Shown here: in pieces, positions 25,874 to 35,357 of the stretch
Layout: each line of letters opens with the position of its first letter
Numbering within the stretch: the stretch's first letter is position 1
IMG/VR virus record: IMGVR_UViG_3300042319_002356
Span: 26,768 to 90,767 of that record
Origin: a virus
Reading direction: 5' to 3' (one strand)
DNA: 64,000 nucleotides
The notes under the pieces: generated by a model
Told to the model about the DNA's origin: nothing
Seen by the model: only the letters and a program-made list of their open reading frames with translations
The model's database searches: none
Position numbers and translations under genes: made by a program

Positions 25874-27169
25874 ATGAACAAGACAATTATCATAACAGAA
25901 CACCAAAGTCTGAGTTTAATTAACGAAGAAGACAATGTTGAATATATTGAATTGACTCCTGATGAGTATAAAAGATACTTAAAGATGGTATCTTACGATG
26001 GTAGATTATTGTATAACATACCTAAATTTAGAGGAAAAAAAATAATTATTAATAAACAATTAGATTTATCAGGACTACCTGTGAAAGATTTGGGTCCGAT
26101 TGTTATTAATGGAGGGTTAGATATATCAAGAACCAAAATTTCTTCCTTAGATAATGTTGATATTAGAAGTCGTGGGTGGATTGCAGATTGGGACACTCCA
26201 ATGAGAAAGATGAGAGAAAGACGAGAATTTTTGGCAAAAGTTGCTGAACAACAATCAAAGAGAGAAGATGGTGAATGGGATGAAAATTCTGAATTGGATA
26301 TGGTTGGGTTATGTGCAAATGCTTTATTTAAGTATTTGGTGCGGTATGAACAATTTGAACCTAAAGAACCTGGTGATGATGAAAAATTAGAACAATATAG
26401 AAATAGAATTGAGGAGATTGAAAGTATTGAGGGATATGATGAAAATGATGAATTGGTTTCTGAAGTTGAAACTTTAACGGAAGAAATTGAAGAGATTGAA
26501 AAAAGAATTGATGTTTATAATCTAAATTATATTGGTAAACATTATAAATTATTAGAATTTTCTGTATTACACCAAGATAATGAGAGTCATGAGAGATATG
26601 CGGTTGGAGATTATGATGACACTAATGCGACCGCATTATCCAGAGCTGAAGATTACATTGATGAGGTTGGAATTGAGAATATGGACAAAAATTTTGTCGG
26701 TGATTATATTGATGAGGAAGAGTTTAGAGATTACTTCAGAGAGGGTGAAGAGGAGTATGTTAGAGACAATATAGAATATATTTTTGATGAAGATGATTTT
26801 GAATATAGTGAAGAAGTGCAAGAGAGAATAGATGTAATTGAAGCGAGATTAGAAGATTCTGAAATAGATTCAGATGAAGAAGATGAATTAAGAGAAGAAC
26901 TTGATGAATTAAAAGATAGTGAAAAGACAGTTTCTGAAGATTTAATTGAAAGTAAAGTTGAAGAAATGTTAAATGATAAGGCTGATGATATGATGGCGAC
27001 ATTGATAGATTACGGGATTGAATTTGACCAATTTGTGAATAAAGCTGATTTGGCACAAGGTATGGTTGATGCTGACGGATTCGGTCATACAATATCATCT
27101 TACGATGGAAATGAACATGAGGTTGAATTCCAAGGAGAAACTTACTATATTTTCCAAACAGAAGGATAA
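25874..27169 (+). CDS. Very acidic tagged protein, 431 aa
   Basis: Tag MNKTIIITEHQSLSLINE with two (I)xE sites (residues 7-9 and 16-18). After ~120 residues that include a leucine-rich-like turn (DLSGLPVKDLGPIVINGGLDIS), the protein becomes extremely Glu/Asp-rich (EEYVRDNIEYIFDEDDFEY). Such charge suggests DNA mimicry or binding of basic partners. No enzyme motif. Probable virion cargo by tag and late motif. ATG 25874 preferred over 25856 because of motif spacing. Confidence 0.7.
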   Translation: MNKTIIITEHQSLSLINEEDNVEYIELTPDEYKRYLKMVSYDGRLLYNIPKFRGKKIIINKQLDLSGLPVKDLGPIVINGGLDISRTKISSLDNVDIRSRGWIADWDTPMRKMRERREFLAKVAEQQSKREDGEWDENSELDMVGLCANALFKYLVRYEQFEPKEPGDDEKLEQYRNRIEEIESIEGYDENDELVSEVETLTEEIEEIEKRIDVYNLNYIGKHYKLLEFSVLHQDNESHERYAVGDYDDTNATALSRAEDYIDEVGIENMDKNFVGDYIDEEEFRDYFREGEEEYVRDNIEYIFDEDDFEYSEEVQERIDVIEARLEDSEIDSDEEDELREELDELKDSEKTVSEDLIESKVEEMLNDKADDMMATLIDYGIEFDQFVNKADLAQGMVDADGFGHTISSYDGNEHEVEFQGETYYIFQTEG

Positions 27170-27170
27170 T

Positions 27171-27920
27171 ATGGAGAATATAAATTTTATACTACCGACA
27201 GATTGGATGTTTAACCAACCGATAGATGCTGAACACAAAAAGTATCTATTGATGTCGTATTTTCAAAAAATTGACGATTTAATTATTGAAAACAAACTAT
27301 ATCCTCATTTTATTGAGTTGTCATTACACATGGCGAATCTTCATACCTTAATCAAAGAGAGTACCATATTATATACAAACAAGATATTTAAATGTCCTGA
27401 TGATGAATTATTGTTAAAAGAGTTAATGGCGAAACCAGTGCCAAGTCTAACTGATGAAGAAACTGAAGAGATGAAAGAAATTTTGAAATTCTCATCTGTT
27501 AAATTTTTTGAGTATTTTCAAATTGTTAAATCATACTGGTCAATGTTTTATGAAACAATATCAATATCAATCAAAAAGAATAAAAACAATTCAAACAGTA
27601 CCAACGGGTATTTTTATTTTCTTAATAAGAATAACCAAATATATGTTTGGGAATATGAAATTGATACAACAAACCCTGAACATATTACCAATACTAAATT
27701 AATATATGAGGGTAAGAAGGGTGACCTAACTTTACCTAAAGTAGTTGAAAATTTTTCAGGTAGAAAATTTAGTGAGGCGAAAAAATTACCTGTATTTGAA
27801 ATGTCCTGTGGAGAAGATTATCCGGTTGAGGAAACATTACTTCCATTGTTTAAAAGAAAACTTCTTTCATATATTTTCCAAAAATATTCTATAGATAACT
27901 TGAAAAAAATTGAGATTTAA
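27171..27920 (+). CDS. Hypothetical protein, 249 aa
   Basis: Follows the acidic gene by 1 nt, so probably co-transcribed. Helical, mixed charge; no signal or motif recognised. Start at 27171 (MENINFILPTDW) avoids a 104-nt overlap. Confidence 0.65.
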   Translation: MENINFILPTDWMFNQPIDAEHKKYLLMSYFQKIDDLIIENKLYPHFIELSLHMANLHTLIKESTILYTNKIFKCPDDELLLKELMAKPVPSLTDEETEEMKEILKFSSVKFFEYFQIVKSYWSMFYETISISIKKNKNNSNSTNGYFYFLNKNNQIYVWEYEIDTTNPEHITNTKLIYEGKKGDLTLPKVVENFSGRKFSEAKKLPVFEMSCGEDYPVEETLLPLFKRKLLSYIFQKYSIDNLKKIEI

Positions 27921-27940
27921 TTTTTTTCATATTATATTTG
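27910..27940 (+). promoter_or_regulatory. Bacteroidota-type promoter
   Basis: TTG 27910-27912, 20 nt, TATATTTG 27933-27940, 3 nt before ATG 27944. Confidence 0.75.
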
Positions 27941-27943
27941 TGT

Positions 27944-28144
27944 ATGGGATTTAACAAACGATTTCTTTCTGAACAAAAAATTAAAGATTTTGCGAAAACA
28001 CATAATTTCACTGAGTTTGAAAAGATGATGTCCAATTCTGATTTTTATACGTATTTAGATGATTATTCCGCTCAGGTTGGGACGGAATTTTTTATTTCAG
28101 ACAAAGAAACAAGAACTAACATATATAACAACTTATTAGTATGA
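27944..28144 (+). CDS. Small hypothetical protein, 66 aa
   Basis: Helical, KRFLSEQKIKDFAK start; no family. Overlaps the glutamine synthetase start by 4 nt, so it is the leader gene of that operon. Confidence 0.6.
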   Translation: MGFNKRFLSEQKIKDFAKTHNFTEFEKMMSNSDFYTYLDDYSAQVGTEFFISDKETRTNIYNNLLV

Positions 28145-29346
28145 TTTTTAAATTAGAGTATGTTTGGTTAGATGGGTACACACCGGAACCAAATCTTAGA
28201 AGTAAAGTTAAAGTAGTTAACCTTGACGAAGGTGAAAACTATAATTTCCCAATGTGGGGGTTTGACGGAAGTTCAACAAAACAGGCGGAAGGTTATCTAT
28301 CCGATTGTTTTTTAAGACCTGTTAGATATTACCAACACTCAATTATTAAGGAGACTATCCCAACAATTTATGTATTTTGTGATGTCTTAGATAAAGATGG
28401 TAATCCGCACCCATCAAACGACAGAGATAAGTTACAGAATACTGGTACTGATTTATGGGTAGGGTTTGAACAAGAATATTTTATTCGTTCAAAACACAAA
28501 GGGTCAATCATTGGAATGGAAAGAGGTGAAATTGAAGTCCAAGGTAGATATTATTGTGGCGTTGGAGGACAAATTCACGGAAGAGATATATCTGAGAAAC
28601 ATTTAGAATATTGTTTATCATTGGGAATCAATGTTGAGGGTACCAATGCGGAAGTTGCAATTGGACAATGGGAATATCAAATCTTTGCGAAAAATACCCT
28701 ACAAGCTTCTGATGACTTATGGATTAGTAGATATATTCTTCATAAAATTGCTGAAAAAGAAGGAATGTCAATTGAGTTACACCCAAAACCATTAATATTC
28801 GGTGAGTGGAACGGTTCAGGATTACATACTAACTTTTCAAACAAAAGAATGAGAGAGATTGGAGGGGAACAATACTTTAACTGTATTTTCAACTCATTTG
28901 AATCATCAACTAAGAAACACATTGAAAATTATGGCTCAGATAATCATTTAAGATTAACTGGTAAATACGAGACTCAAAGTATTGATAAGTTTAGTTGGGG
29001 TATAAGTGATAGAGGAGCGTCAATAAGAATTCCAAAATCAACCGCAGAAGAATGGAAAGGATATTTGGAGGATAGAAGGCCATCATCAAATGCGAATCCA
29101 TATAAAGTATTACAAGTTATTATGGAAAGTTTGAAGGCTGCGGAAGCTATTGATAAAATAAAAACAAAAATGTCAATTAATGTTGATGTTTATGCAACGG
29201 CTGAAAAGTTTAAAATGTTGACACCTGACGAATTATTAAATGAATATAAATCTGAAGAAGATGGTTATGATAAAATGAAGTGGACGAAAGGTGATGGGAA
29301 TAATATGGAAACTGAAGAAATTAAATTTGATATAAATTCAAAATGA
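28141..29346 (+). CDS. glnA: Glutamine synthetase, type II (GSII)
   Basis: 401 aa. It carries GSII signatures: FPMWGFDGSSTKQAEG at the N-terminus, GFEQEYFI, GINVEGTNAEVAIGQWEYQ, FGEWNGSGLHTNFS and FSWGISDRGASIRIP. It catalyses ATP-dependent formation of glutamine from glutamate and ammonia. GSII is the short, mainly eukaryotic type also found in some bacteria, rather than the GSI or GSIII usual in Bacteroidota. As a phage auxiliary gene it could support nucleotide synthesis. The active-site segments look intact. Confidence 0.92.
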   Translation: MIFKLEYVWLDGYTPEPNLRSKVKVVNLDEGENYNFPMWGFDGSSTKQAEGYLSDCFLRPVRYYQHSIIKETIPTIYVFCDVLDKDGNPHPSNDRDKLQNTGTDLWVGFEQEYFIRSKHKGSIIGMERGEIEVQGRYYCGVGGQIHGRDISEKHLEYCLSLGINVEGTNAEVAIGQWEYQIFAKNTLQASDDLWISRYILHKIAEKEGMSIELHPKPLIFGEWNGSGLHTNFSNKRMREIGGEQYFNCIFNSFESSTKKHIENYGSDNHLRLTGKYETQSIDKFSWGISDRGASIRIPKSTAEEWKGYLEDRRPSSNANPYKVLQVIMESLKAAEAIDKIKTKMSINVDVYATAEKFKMLTPDELLNEYKSEEDGYDKMKWTKGDGNNMETEEIKFDINSK

Positions 29347-29600
29347 TGGAAAAAGAATTATTAGAACATTTGCGAAATAAAATAGAAATGGTTAATCACC
29401 CATCTCACTATGGTGGGGAGGACAATCTTTATGAAGCAATTAAAGTAATTGACGCTTGGGACTTAGGGTTTTGTTTGGGTAATACTGTAAAGTATATCTC
29501 AAGGGCTGGTAAGAAAGATAAAGAAAAAGAATTGGAAGATTTAAAGAAAGCTCTTTGGTATCTACAACATCACATAGAAACTTTAGAAAAAAATACATAA
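29343..29600 (+). CDS. DUF3310 family protein
   Basis: 85 aa. VNHPSHYGG followed by EAIKVIDAWDLGFCLGNTVKYISRAGKK and DLKKALWYLQHHIE is the DUF3310 pattern, very common in phages; sometimes labelled nucleotide kinase-like but with unproved activity. Overlaps glutamine synthetase by 4 nt. Confidence 0.9.
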   Translation: MMEKELLEHLRNKIEMVNHPSHYGGEDNLYEAIKVIDAWDLGFCLGNTVKYISRAGKKDKEKELEDLKKALWYLQHHIETLEKNT

Positions 29601-29642
29601 TCGCATTTTACAAAACCAAACATTTTTATTATTTTTTAAATT

Positions 29643-29939
29643 ATGAAAATGTTTGGATTCAATTTGGGTAAAAAAATCAAGATTTCTTTTAATTTTGAGT
29701 GGGTTTGGGATACCGAAATCTCTAATTACGGTGATAGATACTTAGGTCTATTTACGTCAAGAACAATAATCCATAATTGGGTAACTAAAAAAGACGCTTC
29801 AAAATTTTATGAGGTTCTTTATCGGTTTGGAATCAATTTAGTTTGGTTCAAATTATGGTTATCCATATCAAATTCAAAAGAATATCAGTATTCAATCAAA
29901 ACAAAAAAAACGAAAACAGAAATTTATTGGGATATATAA
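29643..29939 (+). CDS. Hypothetical protein, 98 aa
   Basis: Aromatic-rich, probably beta-rich. No motif. Its stop overlaps the next ATG. Confidence 0.55.
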   Translation: MKMFGFNLGKKIKISFNFEWVWDTEISNYGDRYLGLFTSRTIIHNWVTKKDASKFYEVLYRFGINLVWFKLWLSISNSKEYQYSIKTKKTKTEIYWDI

Positions 29940-30403
29940 TGGAATTAATAACAACATACATTTGTAAAAAAGGAGATATCGGAATCCATGATAATATGTT
30001 TGGAGGTACAATATTGGGGTTAATTGACGACGCGGCTGCTTCATACGTCTCTCAAATTTGTGATACCCAAAGAGTTGTAACATTAAAAATTGATGAGTTA
30101 GTATTCAAGAAACCGGTAAAGGTTGGTAGTATCCTGAAAATTTATGGAGGGGTTGTTGAATTTGGTAATACATCAGTAACAATTTCAATTGATGTTAGAA
30201 AACACAACGTATATACAGGTTCTCAGGAAACTGTGACTCACACTAAAATGGTATTCGTCAGAATTGATGACGATGGGAAACCTAGACCATTCCATTCTCA
30301 TATTAAAACAAGATATTGGGACAGATTTGCCAAATTTGGCAAAGGTCTTTTAGACCAAAAAGAAAGAATGTCAGAAGAAACTGACAAAATGTCAGACAAT
30401 TAA
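29939..30403 (+). CDS. Acyl-CoA thioesterase-like hotdog protein
   Basis: 154 aa. NMFGGTILGLIDDAAASYV fits the hotdog central helix with its Asp, and VTLKIDELVFKKPVKVGSILKIYGGVVEFGNTSVTI matches the YciA/BFIT acyl-CoA thioesterase strand pattern. It hydrolyses acyl-CoA in host counterparts. It is unusual in a phage and might alter host lipid metabolism. The start at 29939 gives the canonical hotdog N-terminus. Confidence 0.82.
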   Translation: MELITTYICKKGDIGIHDNMFGGTILGLIDDAAASYVSQICDTQRVVTLKIDELVFKKPVKVGSILKIYGGVVEFGNTSVTISIDVRKHNVYTGSQETVTHTKMVFVRIDDDGKPRPFHSHIKTRYWDRFAKFGKGLLDQKERMSEETDKMSDN

Positions 30404-30458
30404 TTTTGGCATATTTTTGGCATTATCATCTGAAAATAAACTTAAAAAATATATTATT

Positions 30459-30848
30459 ATGCCTAATTCATTTAGACGAATTGATGAGATTTTAAGAAGG
30501 ATGTTTGAAAATCCTGATAATTTTGATTTTGAACAATTAGAAAAAATGTTCACAAAAAGAATGTTGAGTAAACCATATGGTGATAACATTAAATTAAATT
30601 TTGTTTATGTTAGTGATAGTACATTGGATGATGTAACAGAAAATGACTTGGAACAAGAACTAAAACAAGCTGTTGAATCTGAAAATTTTGAAAGAGCAAT
30701 TGAAATTAGAGACGAACTAAAAAAATTGGAATTGAATAAAGAGAAAATTCAGAATCTTGAAATTGAACTAAAAGAAGCAATTCAAAAACAAGATTTTGAA
30801 AAATGTATTATTATTCGTGACGAATTAAATAAATTAAAAACAAAATAA
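30459..30848 (+). CDS. UVR-motif protein, 129 aa
   Basis: Two UVR (UvrB/UvrC) helical-hairpin motifs: [27 protein letters not shown] and a second copy ending [18 protein letters not shown] motifs mediate protein contacts in UvrB, ClpC and McsA. Eight bases upstream of dnaK, so it may act with the chaperone or with ClpP at 36141. It lacks zinc fingers of McsA. Confidence 0.75.
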   Translation: MPNSFRRIDEILRRMFENPDNFDFEQLEKMFTKRMLSKPYGDNIKLNFVYVSDSTLDDVTENDLEQELKQAVESENFERAIEIRDELKKLELNKEKIQNLEIELKEAIQKQDFEKCIIIRDELNKLKTK

Positions 30849-30855
30849 AAAATAT

Positions 30856-32724
30856 ATGGGAAAAATAATTGGTATTGATTTGGGAACAACGAATTCGTGT
30901 GTTGCCGTAATGGAAGGTTCAGAACCTGTCGTAATTACAAACAGTGAAGGTAAAAGAACGACTCCTTCAATCATTGGATTTGCCAGTGATGGTGATAGAA
31001 AGATTGGTGACCCTGCAAAACGTCAGGCGGTTACTAATCCTGAAAAAACAATTCACTCAATTAAAAGATTTATGGGAACTAGTTACACTGAAAGTAAAGG
31101 TGAAGTAAAACGTGTTCCTTATAAAGTTGTTAAGGGTACTGGTGATACTCCTCGTGTTCAGATTGATGACCGTAAGTTTTCACCACAAGAAATTTCAGCA
31201 ATGGTTCTTCAGAAGATGAAACAAACTGCTGAGGATTATTTGGGTACTGAAGTTACTGAAGCGGTCATCACAGTACCAGCATACTTCAACGACGCTCAAC
31301 GTCAGGCTACAAAAGAAGCTGGTGAGATTGCAGGTCTTACAGTTAAACGTATTATTAACGAACCAACTGCGGCCGCATTAGCTTACGGACTTGATAAGAA
31401 AGGTTCGGATATGAAAGTTGTTGTATTTGACTGTGGTGGTGGAACTCACGACGTATCAATCTTGGAACTTGGAGATGGTGTGTTTGAAGTATTAGCGACT
31501 GATGGTGACACACATTTGGGTGGTGATGACTTTGATAATGCAATCATTGACTGGTTGGTTAAAGAATTCCAAGATGAGAATGGATTGGATTTGTCAAAAG
31601 ACCCAATGGCGTTACAACGTCTTCGTGAAGGGGCTGAAAAGGCTAAGATTGAATTGTCCTCAACTTCTTCAACTGAAATCAACCTACCATACATTATGCC
31701 GGTTGATGGTGTTCCAAAACACTTGGTGAGAACTTTATCTAAAGCAAAATTTGAACAACTTGTTGATAAATTGGTCCAAAGAACAATTGAACCATGTAAG
31801 AAGGCTATGGAGAACGCAAACCTTACAGTTGGTGAAATTGATGAAATTATTTTGGTTGGAGGTTCAACTCGTATTCCGGCAATCCAAGAAGCGGTTAAGA
31901 AATTCTTTGGTAAGGAACCATCAAAGGGTGTTAATCCTGATGAAGTAGTTGCTCTTGGTGCGGCAATTCAAGGTGGAGTATTGGCCGGTGATGTGAAAGA
32001 TGTATTGTTGTTGGACGTAACTCCACTTTCATTAGGTATTGAAACAATGGGAGGAGTATTTACAAAGTTGATTGAAGCTAACACGACAATCCCAACCAAG
32101 AAATCACAGATATTCTCAACCGCAGTTGATAACCAACCATCAGTTGAAATCCACGTATTACAAGGTGAAAGAGCGATGGCTAAAGATAACAGAACCATTG
32201 GACGTTTCCACTTGGATGGATTACCACCGGCAATGAGAGGAGTTCCACAAATTGAAGTTGTTTTTGACATTGATGCTAACGGTATTATTAATGTGTCAGC
32301 AATTGACAAAGGAACTGACAAACAACAAAATATTCGTATTGAAGCGTCATCAGGACTTTCAAAAGAAGAAATTGAAAGAATGAAACAAGAAGCTGAAATG
32401 AATGCTGAGGCGGACAAGAAAGTTAAAGAAGATGCTGAAACAATTAATCAAGCTGACTCAATGATTTTCCAAATTGAAAAATCTTTGAAGGATATTGAAG
32501 ATAAATTGACGGACGAACAAAAATCAGAAATTAATTCTTCATTACAAGAGTTGAAAGATGCTCATTCTACAAAGGATGTTGATAAGATTAAAACCTCAAT
32601 GGATAAAGTTAACACAACGTTCCAAAGTATCTCCTCTGACCTATACTCCCAAGGTTCAGGAGAAACAAATGAACAAACAGACCGAGAGGTTAATGATGTT
32701 GACTTTGAAGAAGTTAAAGGTTAA
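30856..32724 (+). CDS. dnaK: DnaK chaperone (Hsp70)
   Basis: 622 aa, close to bacterial length (~638). ATPase domain with [46 protein letters not shown] and [11 protein letters not shown]; substrate domain with [15 protein letters not shown]; then the helical lid. [10 protein letters not shown] replaces the usual VFDLGGGTFD (Cys and His substitutions). It folds or holds virion or host proteins with DnaJ (3181). Codon usage in this gene is more GC-rich at third positions than neighbours, consistent with high expression or a host origin. Confidence 0.97.
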   Translation: MGKIIGIDLGTTNSCVAVMEGSEPVVITNSEGKRTTPSIIGFASDGDRKIGDPAKRQAVTNPEKTIHSIKRFMGTSYTESKGEVKRVPYKVVKGTGDTPRVQIDDRKFSPQEISAMVLQKMKQTAEDYLGTEVTEAVITVPAYFNDAQRQATKEAGEIAGLTVKRIINEPTAAALAYGLDKKGSDMKVVVFDCGGGTHDVSILELGDGVFEVLATDGDTHLGGDDFDNAIIDWLVKEFQDENGLDLSKDPMALQRLREGAEKAKIELSSTSSTEINLPYIMPVDGVPKHLVRTLSKAKFEQLVDKLVQRTIEPCKKAMENANLTVGEIDEIILVGGSTRIPAIQEAVKKFFGKEPSKGVNPDEVVALGAAIQGGVLAGDVKDVLLLDVTPLSLGIETMGGVFTKLIEANTTIPTKKSQIFSTAVDNQPSVEIHVLQGERAMAKDNRTIGRFHLDGLPPAMRGVPQIEVVFDIDANGIINVSAIDKGTDKQQNIRIEASSGLSKEEIERMKQEAEMNAEADKKVKEDAETINQADSMIFQIEKSLKDIEDKLTDEQKSEINSSLQELKDAHSTKDVDKIKTSMDKVNTTFQSISSDLYSQGSGETNEQTDREVNDVDFEEVKG

Positions 32725-32728
32725 AAAA

Positions 32729-32759
32729 GAAACCCCTCCAAGTGAGGGGTTTCTTTTTT
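32729..32759 (+). terminator. Rho-independent terminator
   Basis: GAAACCCCTC, loop CAAG, TGAGGGGTTTC and a T run, immediately after dnaK. The same ACCCCTCCAAGTGAGGGGT hairpin follows the T9SS gene at 49528. Confidence 0.92.
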
Positions 32760-32764
32760 AATTA

Positions 32765-32772
32765 ATATTTAT
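32765..32772 (+). promoter_or_regulatory. Late-type motif ATATTTAT
   Basis: 4 nt before ATG 32777. Confidence 0.6.
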
Positions 32773-32776
32773 TGGT

Positions 32777-33157
32777 ATGGAAAAAAAAATAAAAAAAATT
32801 AATGAAATTTTTAAAAATAAAACTCTTACAATTAAAAATACCGGGGTATCAATATTTGAAGATGCTAAATTTAAGTTTAGAGTGACTAAAATATCCCAAT
32901 TAATAAGTATGGGTGAATGGAAAGATTATATATTTGTTGATGTAGTAATTACTTCTCTTGATAGTAAAGAAAAAAATAAATCATTTGGTTCAATATTAAA
33001 TGGAGTTAGTTTCGTTGATAGAACTACTGTATATAATCATGCATATACAACTGCAAACGCTGCTGCTAACGCTATCCAAGTTTATTTAAAACATTTTAAT
33101 ATTGATAATGAGGTTGTGGTTGAAAAAATTAAATATAATTTTGAAGATGACGAATAA
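32777..33157 (+). CDS. Hypothetical late protein, 126 aa
   Basis: N-terminus MEKKIKKINEIFKN contains an (I)NE site but lacks the hydrophobic tag lead. Middle is beta-rich (WKDYIFVDVVITSLDS), and AYTTANAAANAIQVYLKHF is a C-terminal helix. No family recognised. Confidence 0.6.
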   Translation: MEKKIKKINEIFKNKTLTIKNTGVSIFEDAKFKFRVTKISQLISMGEWKDYIFVDVVITSLDSKEKNKSFGSILNGVSFVDRTTVYNHAYTTANAAANAIQVYLKHFNIDNEVVVEKIKYNFEDDE

Positions 33158-33170
33158 TTTCGTATCTTTG
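33141..33170 (+). promoter_or_regulatory. Bacteroidota-type promoter
   Basis: TTG 33141-33143, 19 nt, TATCTTTG 33163-33170, 8 nt before ATG 33179. Confidence 0.7.
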
Positions 33171-33178
33171 TTCCCGTT

Positions 33179-33349
33179 ATGAGTAAAAAGGAACAATACC
33201 AACAAGTTTATGAAAACGATGAAGCGGTTACAATCTGGACTTATGATTTAACCAAATTCAAAAACGGGCCAATCTCAGTTGAGATTAAATACAAACACCC
33301 ACCCGAAAAGAAGCAAACAAACCGAGAGAAATTCTCAAAAAAGAAGTAA
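33179..33349 (+). CDS. Small basic protein, 56 aa
   Basis: Own promoter; Lys-rich C-terminus (HPPEKKQTNREKFSKKK). VTIWTYDLTKFKNGPISVEIKY suggests a short beta hairpin. Small phage proteins with this strand pattern occur widely without known role. Confidence 0.6.
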   Translation: MSKKEQYQQVYENDEAVTIWTYDLTKFKNGPISVEIKYKHPPEKKQTNREKFSKKK

Positions 33350-33374
33350 AAGTAATTTTTTTTGACCTACACAT

Positions 33375-33382
33375 ATATTTAT
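33375..33382 (+). promoter_or_regulatory. Late-type motif ATATTTAT
   Basis: 4 nt before ATG 33387 of the HNH gene. Confidence 0.55.
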
Positions 33383-33386
33383 ATAT

Positions 33387-34130
33387 ATGGAGACAAAAAT
33401 ATGTAAAACTAAACGAGTCAATTTTACAGCGTGTGGAATTGAAAAAACGGTTAATGAATTTTATAAGGGTAGTTCATTATGTAAGACGTGTTCAAAAAAA
33501 CTTAATGATTTAAGAGGTAAAGATTACTTCAGGAAAAAATCAAAAGAAAATTGGGAAAAGAATAAAGAATATTACCGACAAAAATCAAAAGAGTATAGGG
33601 AAAAAAATAAAGAGTATTTTCAAAAATATAGAGATGATAATAAAGAATACATTAGGGATAGATATAAAGAATATTACTCTGAAAATAATGAAAAAGTTGG
33701 TGAAAAAAATAAAAAATGGAGGGAAGAAAATATTGAAAAACACAAAGAATATAATAGAAAATCTGCTCAGAAAAGTAGAAAGGAAAATCCTGAAAAACAC
33801 CGATGGAGATATCTATTAAAGGAAACTTTGAAAAAAATAAAAAAAGATAAAGATGATAAAACAATAGTTTTATTAGGATATTCCCCCGAAGAACTTAAAA
33901 AATACTTAGAAACTTTATCTTCGGATTGGGTTAAGTATGAAATTGACCATAAAATACCAATAACGTGGTTTAAAGAAGATACACCAGCATCTGTGGTTAA
34001 TGATTTTAGAAATTTACAGTTATTAACTAAAAGTGAAAATAATAAAAAAAGAAATTTTTGGATGAGTGATGTTGATGATGTATATTTGAATGAAATTAAA
34101 AACTATATTAAAGAAAAACATATAATATAA
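33387..34130 (+). CDS. HNH endonuclease, free-standing homing-type
   Basis: 247 aa. An N-terminal Cys region (FTACGIEKTVNEFYKGSSLCKTC) is a zinc-binding motif. A long Lys/Glu/Tyr repeat follows (KEYYRQKSKEYREKNKEYF). The C-terminal HNH core is YEIDHKIPITWF with NDFRNLQLLTKSENNKKRNFW. Such proteins nick or cut DNA and often behave as mobile homing genes in phages. Its late motif and one-base contact with the next gene suggest insertion into an existing operon. Confidence 0.87.
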   Translation: METKICKTKRVNFTACGIEKTVNEFYKGSSLCKTCSKKLNDLRGKDYFRKKSKENWEKNKEYYRQKSKEYREKNKEYFQKYRDDNKEYIRDRYKEYYSENNEKVGEKNKKWREENIEKHKEYNRKSAQKSRKENPEKHRWRYLLKETLKKIKKDKDDKTIVLLGYSPEELKKYLETLSSDWVKYEIDHKIPITWFKEDTPASVVNDFRNLQLLTKSENNKKRNFWMSDVDDVYLNEIKNYIKEKHII

Positions 34131-34702
34131 TGCGCATTATACTACTTGACCACGATGGAGTTATCTGTTTATCAGGTAATTGGGGGTCACGATTTAAGAA
34201 ACAACAAAAGGAGAGAAAGAAGTTGAGTCAGGACGTTATGTCAATGCCAGTTGATGCTCGTTTTGATAACTTTGACAAGAAGGCAATCAAGGTACTGAAC
34301 AAAATCTTGGAACAGACCGGAGCTGAAATTGTTGTTTCATCTGATTGGAAAAATTGGTGTACAGTTGAAGAAATGGGTGATTACTACGAAAGACAGGGTA
34401 TCATCAAACGACCAATTGATTTCACAGGAAACAACATTGATGGTGAGAAAGTTACCTGGCACCGAAATTGGGATTTGGAAGGAACAAGAAGTATTCAGAT
34501 TCAAGATTGGTTAAAGGAACATCCTGAAGTTACACATTGGGTTGCTATTGATGACTTGAATATGGCAAAGACTGGACTTCACTACTCAATGGAATTTGAA
34601 CACGAATGGGCGTTAGATAACTTTGTACATACGCCAATGAATAATGAGGGTATCAAGCAAGTTGGAGTTAAAGAAAAAGTGTTAAAATTTTTGGTAGGTT
34701 AA
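34130..34702 (+). CDS. HAD-fold phosphatase (Swiss-Army-Knife RNA repair type)
   Basis: 190 aa. The catalytic Asp motif is ILLDHDGVICLSG near the N-terminus, then VVSSDWKNW (motif II Ser) and WVAIDDLNM (motif IV acidic pair). This matches the HAD domains associated with RNA repair proteins in phages and bacteria. It may remove terminal phosphates from RNA before ligation. Codons are closer to host usage than neighbours. Starts on the HNH stop codon. Confidence 0.8.
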   Translation: MRIILLDHDGVICLSGNWGSRFKKQQKERKKLSQDVMSMPVDARFDNFDKKAIKVLNKILEQTGAEIVVSSDWKNWCTVEEMGDYYERQGIIKRPIDFTGNNIDGEKVTWHRNWDLEGTRSIQIQDWLKEHPEVTHWVAIDDLNMAKTGLHYSMEFEHEWALDNFVHTPMNNEGIKQVGVKEKVLKFLVG

Positions 34703-34736
34703 AAAAAAGTATTACATTTGTAAAAAAATAAACGAT

Positions 34737-34934
34737 ATGATACCAGTTATTGAAAAAGGAATTATTTCTGAACCTGAATTGATGGATTTCATTATGGGAT
34801 ATAAGAAATTAGTTAAAGCTAACATTATGAGTGAAACAAATTTCCAAATTGTTATGGAAGGTTTGGGTATTCAGATTGGATATAAAGGTGAAATTATTTT
34901 GGATGAAAATAATGTCTACATATTGTCGGAATAA
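34737..34934 (+). CDS. Small hypothetical protein, 65 aa
   Basis: Acidic, with a repeated (V/I)IEKGIISEPELMDFIMGYKK helix. A TTACATTTG box lies ~17 nt upstream. Function unknown. Confidence 0.55.
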   Translation: MIPVIEKGIISEPELMDFIMGYKKLVKANIMSETNFQIVMEGLGIQIGYKGEIILDENNVYILSE

Positions 34935-34953
34935 AAAATTCGTTGTATATTTG
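34923..34953 (+). promoter_or_regulatory. Bacteroidota-type promoter
   Basis: TTG 34923-34925, 20 nt, TATATTTG 34946-34953; 8 nt to ATG 34962. Confidence 0.75.
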
Positions 34954-34961
34954 TAAAAGAA

Positions 34962-35357
34962 ATGAAAACACAAAAAATGAGTATTATGAGTAAAAAAGGT
35001 AAAAACAAAAATCAAAACGCTGAGTTGATTGAGCGTCTTAATGAAATCCAATCACAATTGAATGAAGTAAAAGTTGACGCAGGAGTTGAAGAAACTGAAT
35101 TCACATTCACAAAAGAACAACTTGAAAACTTCTTAGTTGAGTACACAAACAAAATTAATGATTATATCTTTGATGAAATGTTTCGGTCACTTGATTCTGA
35201 TGAAATTGTGTCTATTGATGTTGATGGTCGTGAGATTAACACTTACGTTGATGAAGACAAATTGAGAGATGCGTTTGTCACGGCAACTGAATCTGTTGAA
35301 ACTGATACTATAATGGAATATGCTGACGAAGCAATGTCCGAAGTCGGAGTAGACTAA
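34962..35357 (+). CDS. Hypothetical acidic protein, 131 aa
   Basis: Lys-rich first 20 residues, then a coiled-coil stretch and a long acidic helical region (DEMFRSLDSDEIVSIDVDGREINTYVDEDKL). ATG 34986 is an alternative start. The large structured RNA begins immediately after its stop and may share its transcript. Confidence 0.6.
   Translation: MKTQKMSIMSKKGKNKNQNAELIERLNEIQSQLNEVKVDAGVEETEFTFTKEQLENFLVEYTNKINDYIFDEMFRSLDSDEIVSIDVDGREINTYVDEDKLRDAFVTATESVETDTIMEYADEAMSEVGVD

Noticed and set aside
31968-32417. 149-aa minus-strand frame inside dnaK
   Set aside because: Ser-rich shadow typical of the reverse of dnaK; dnaK is certain.
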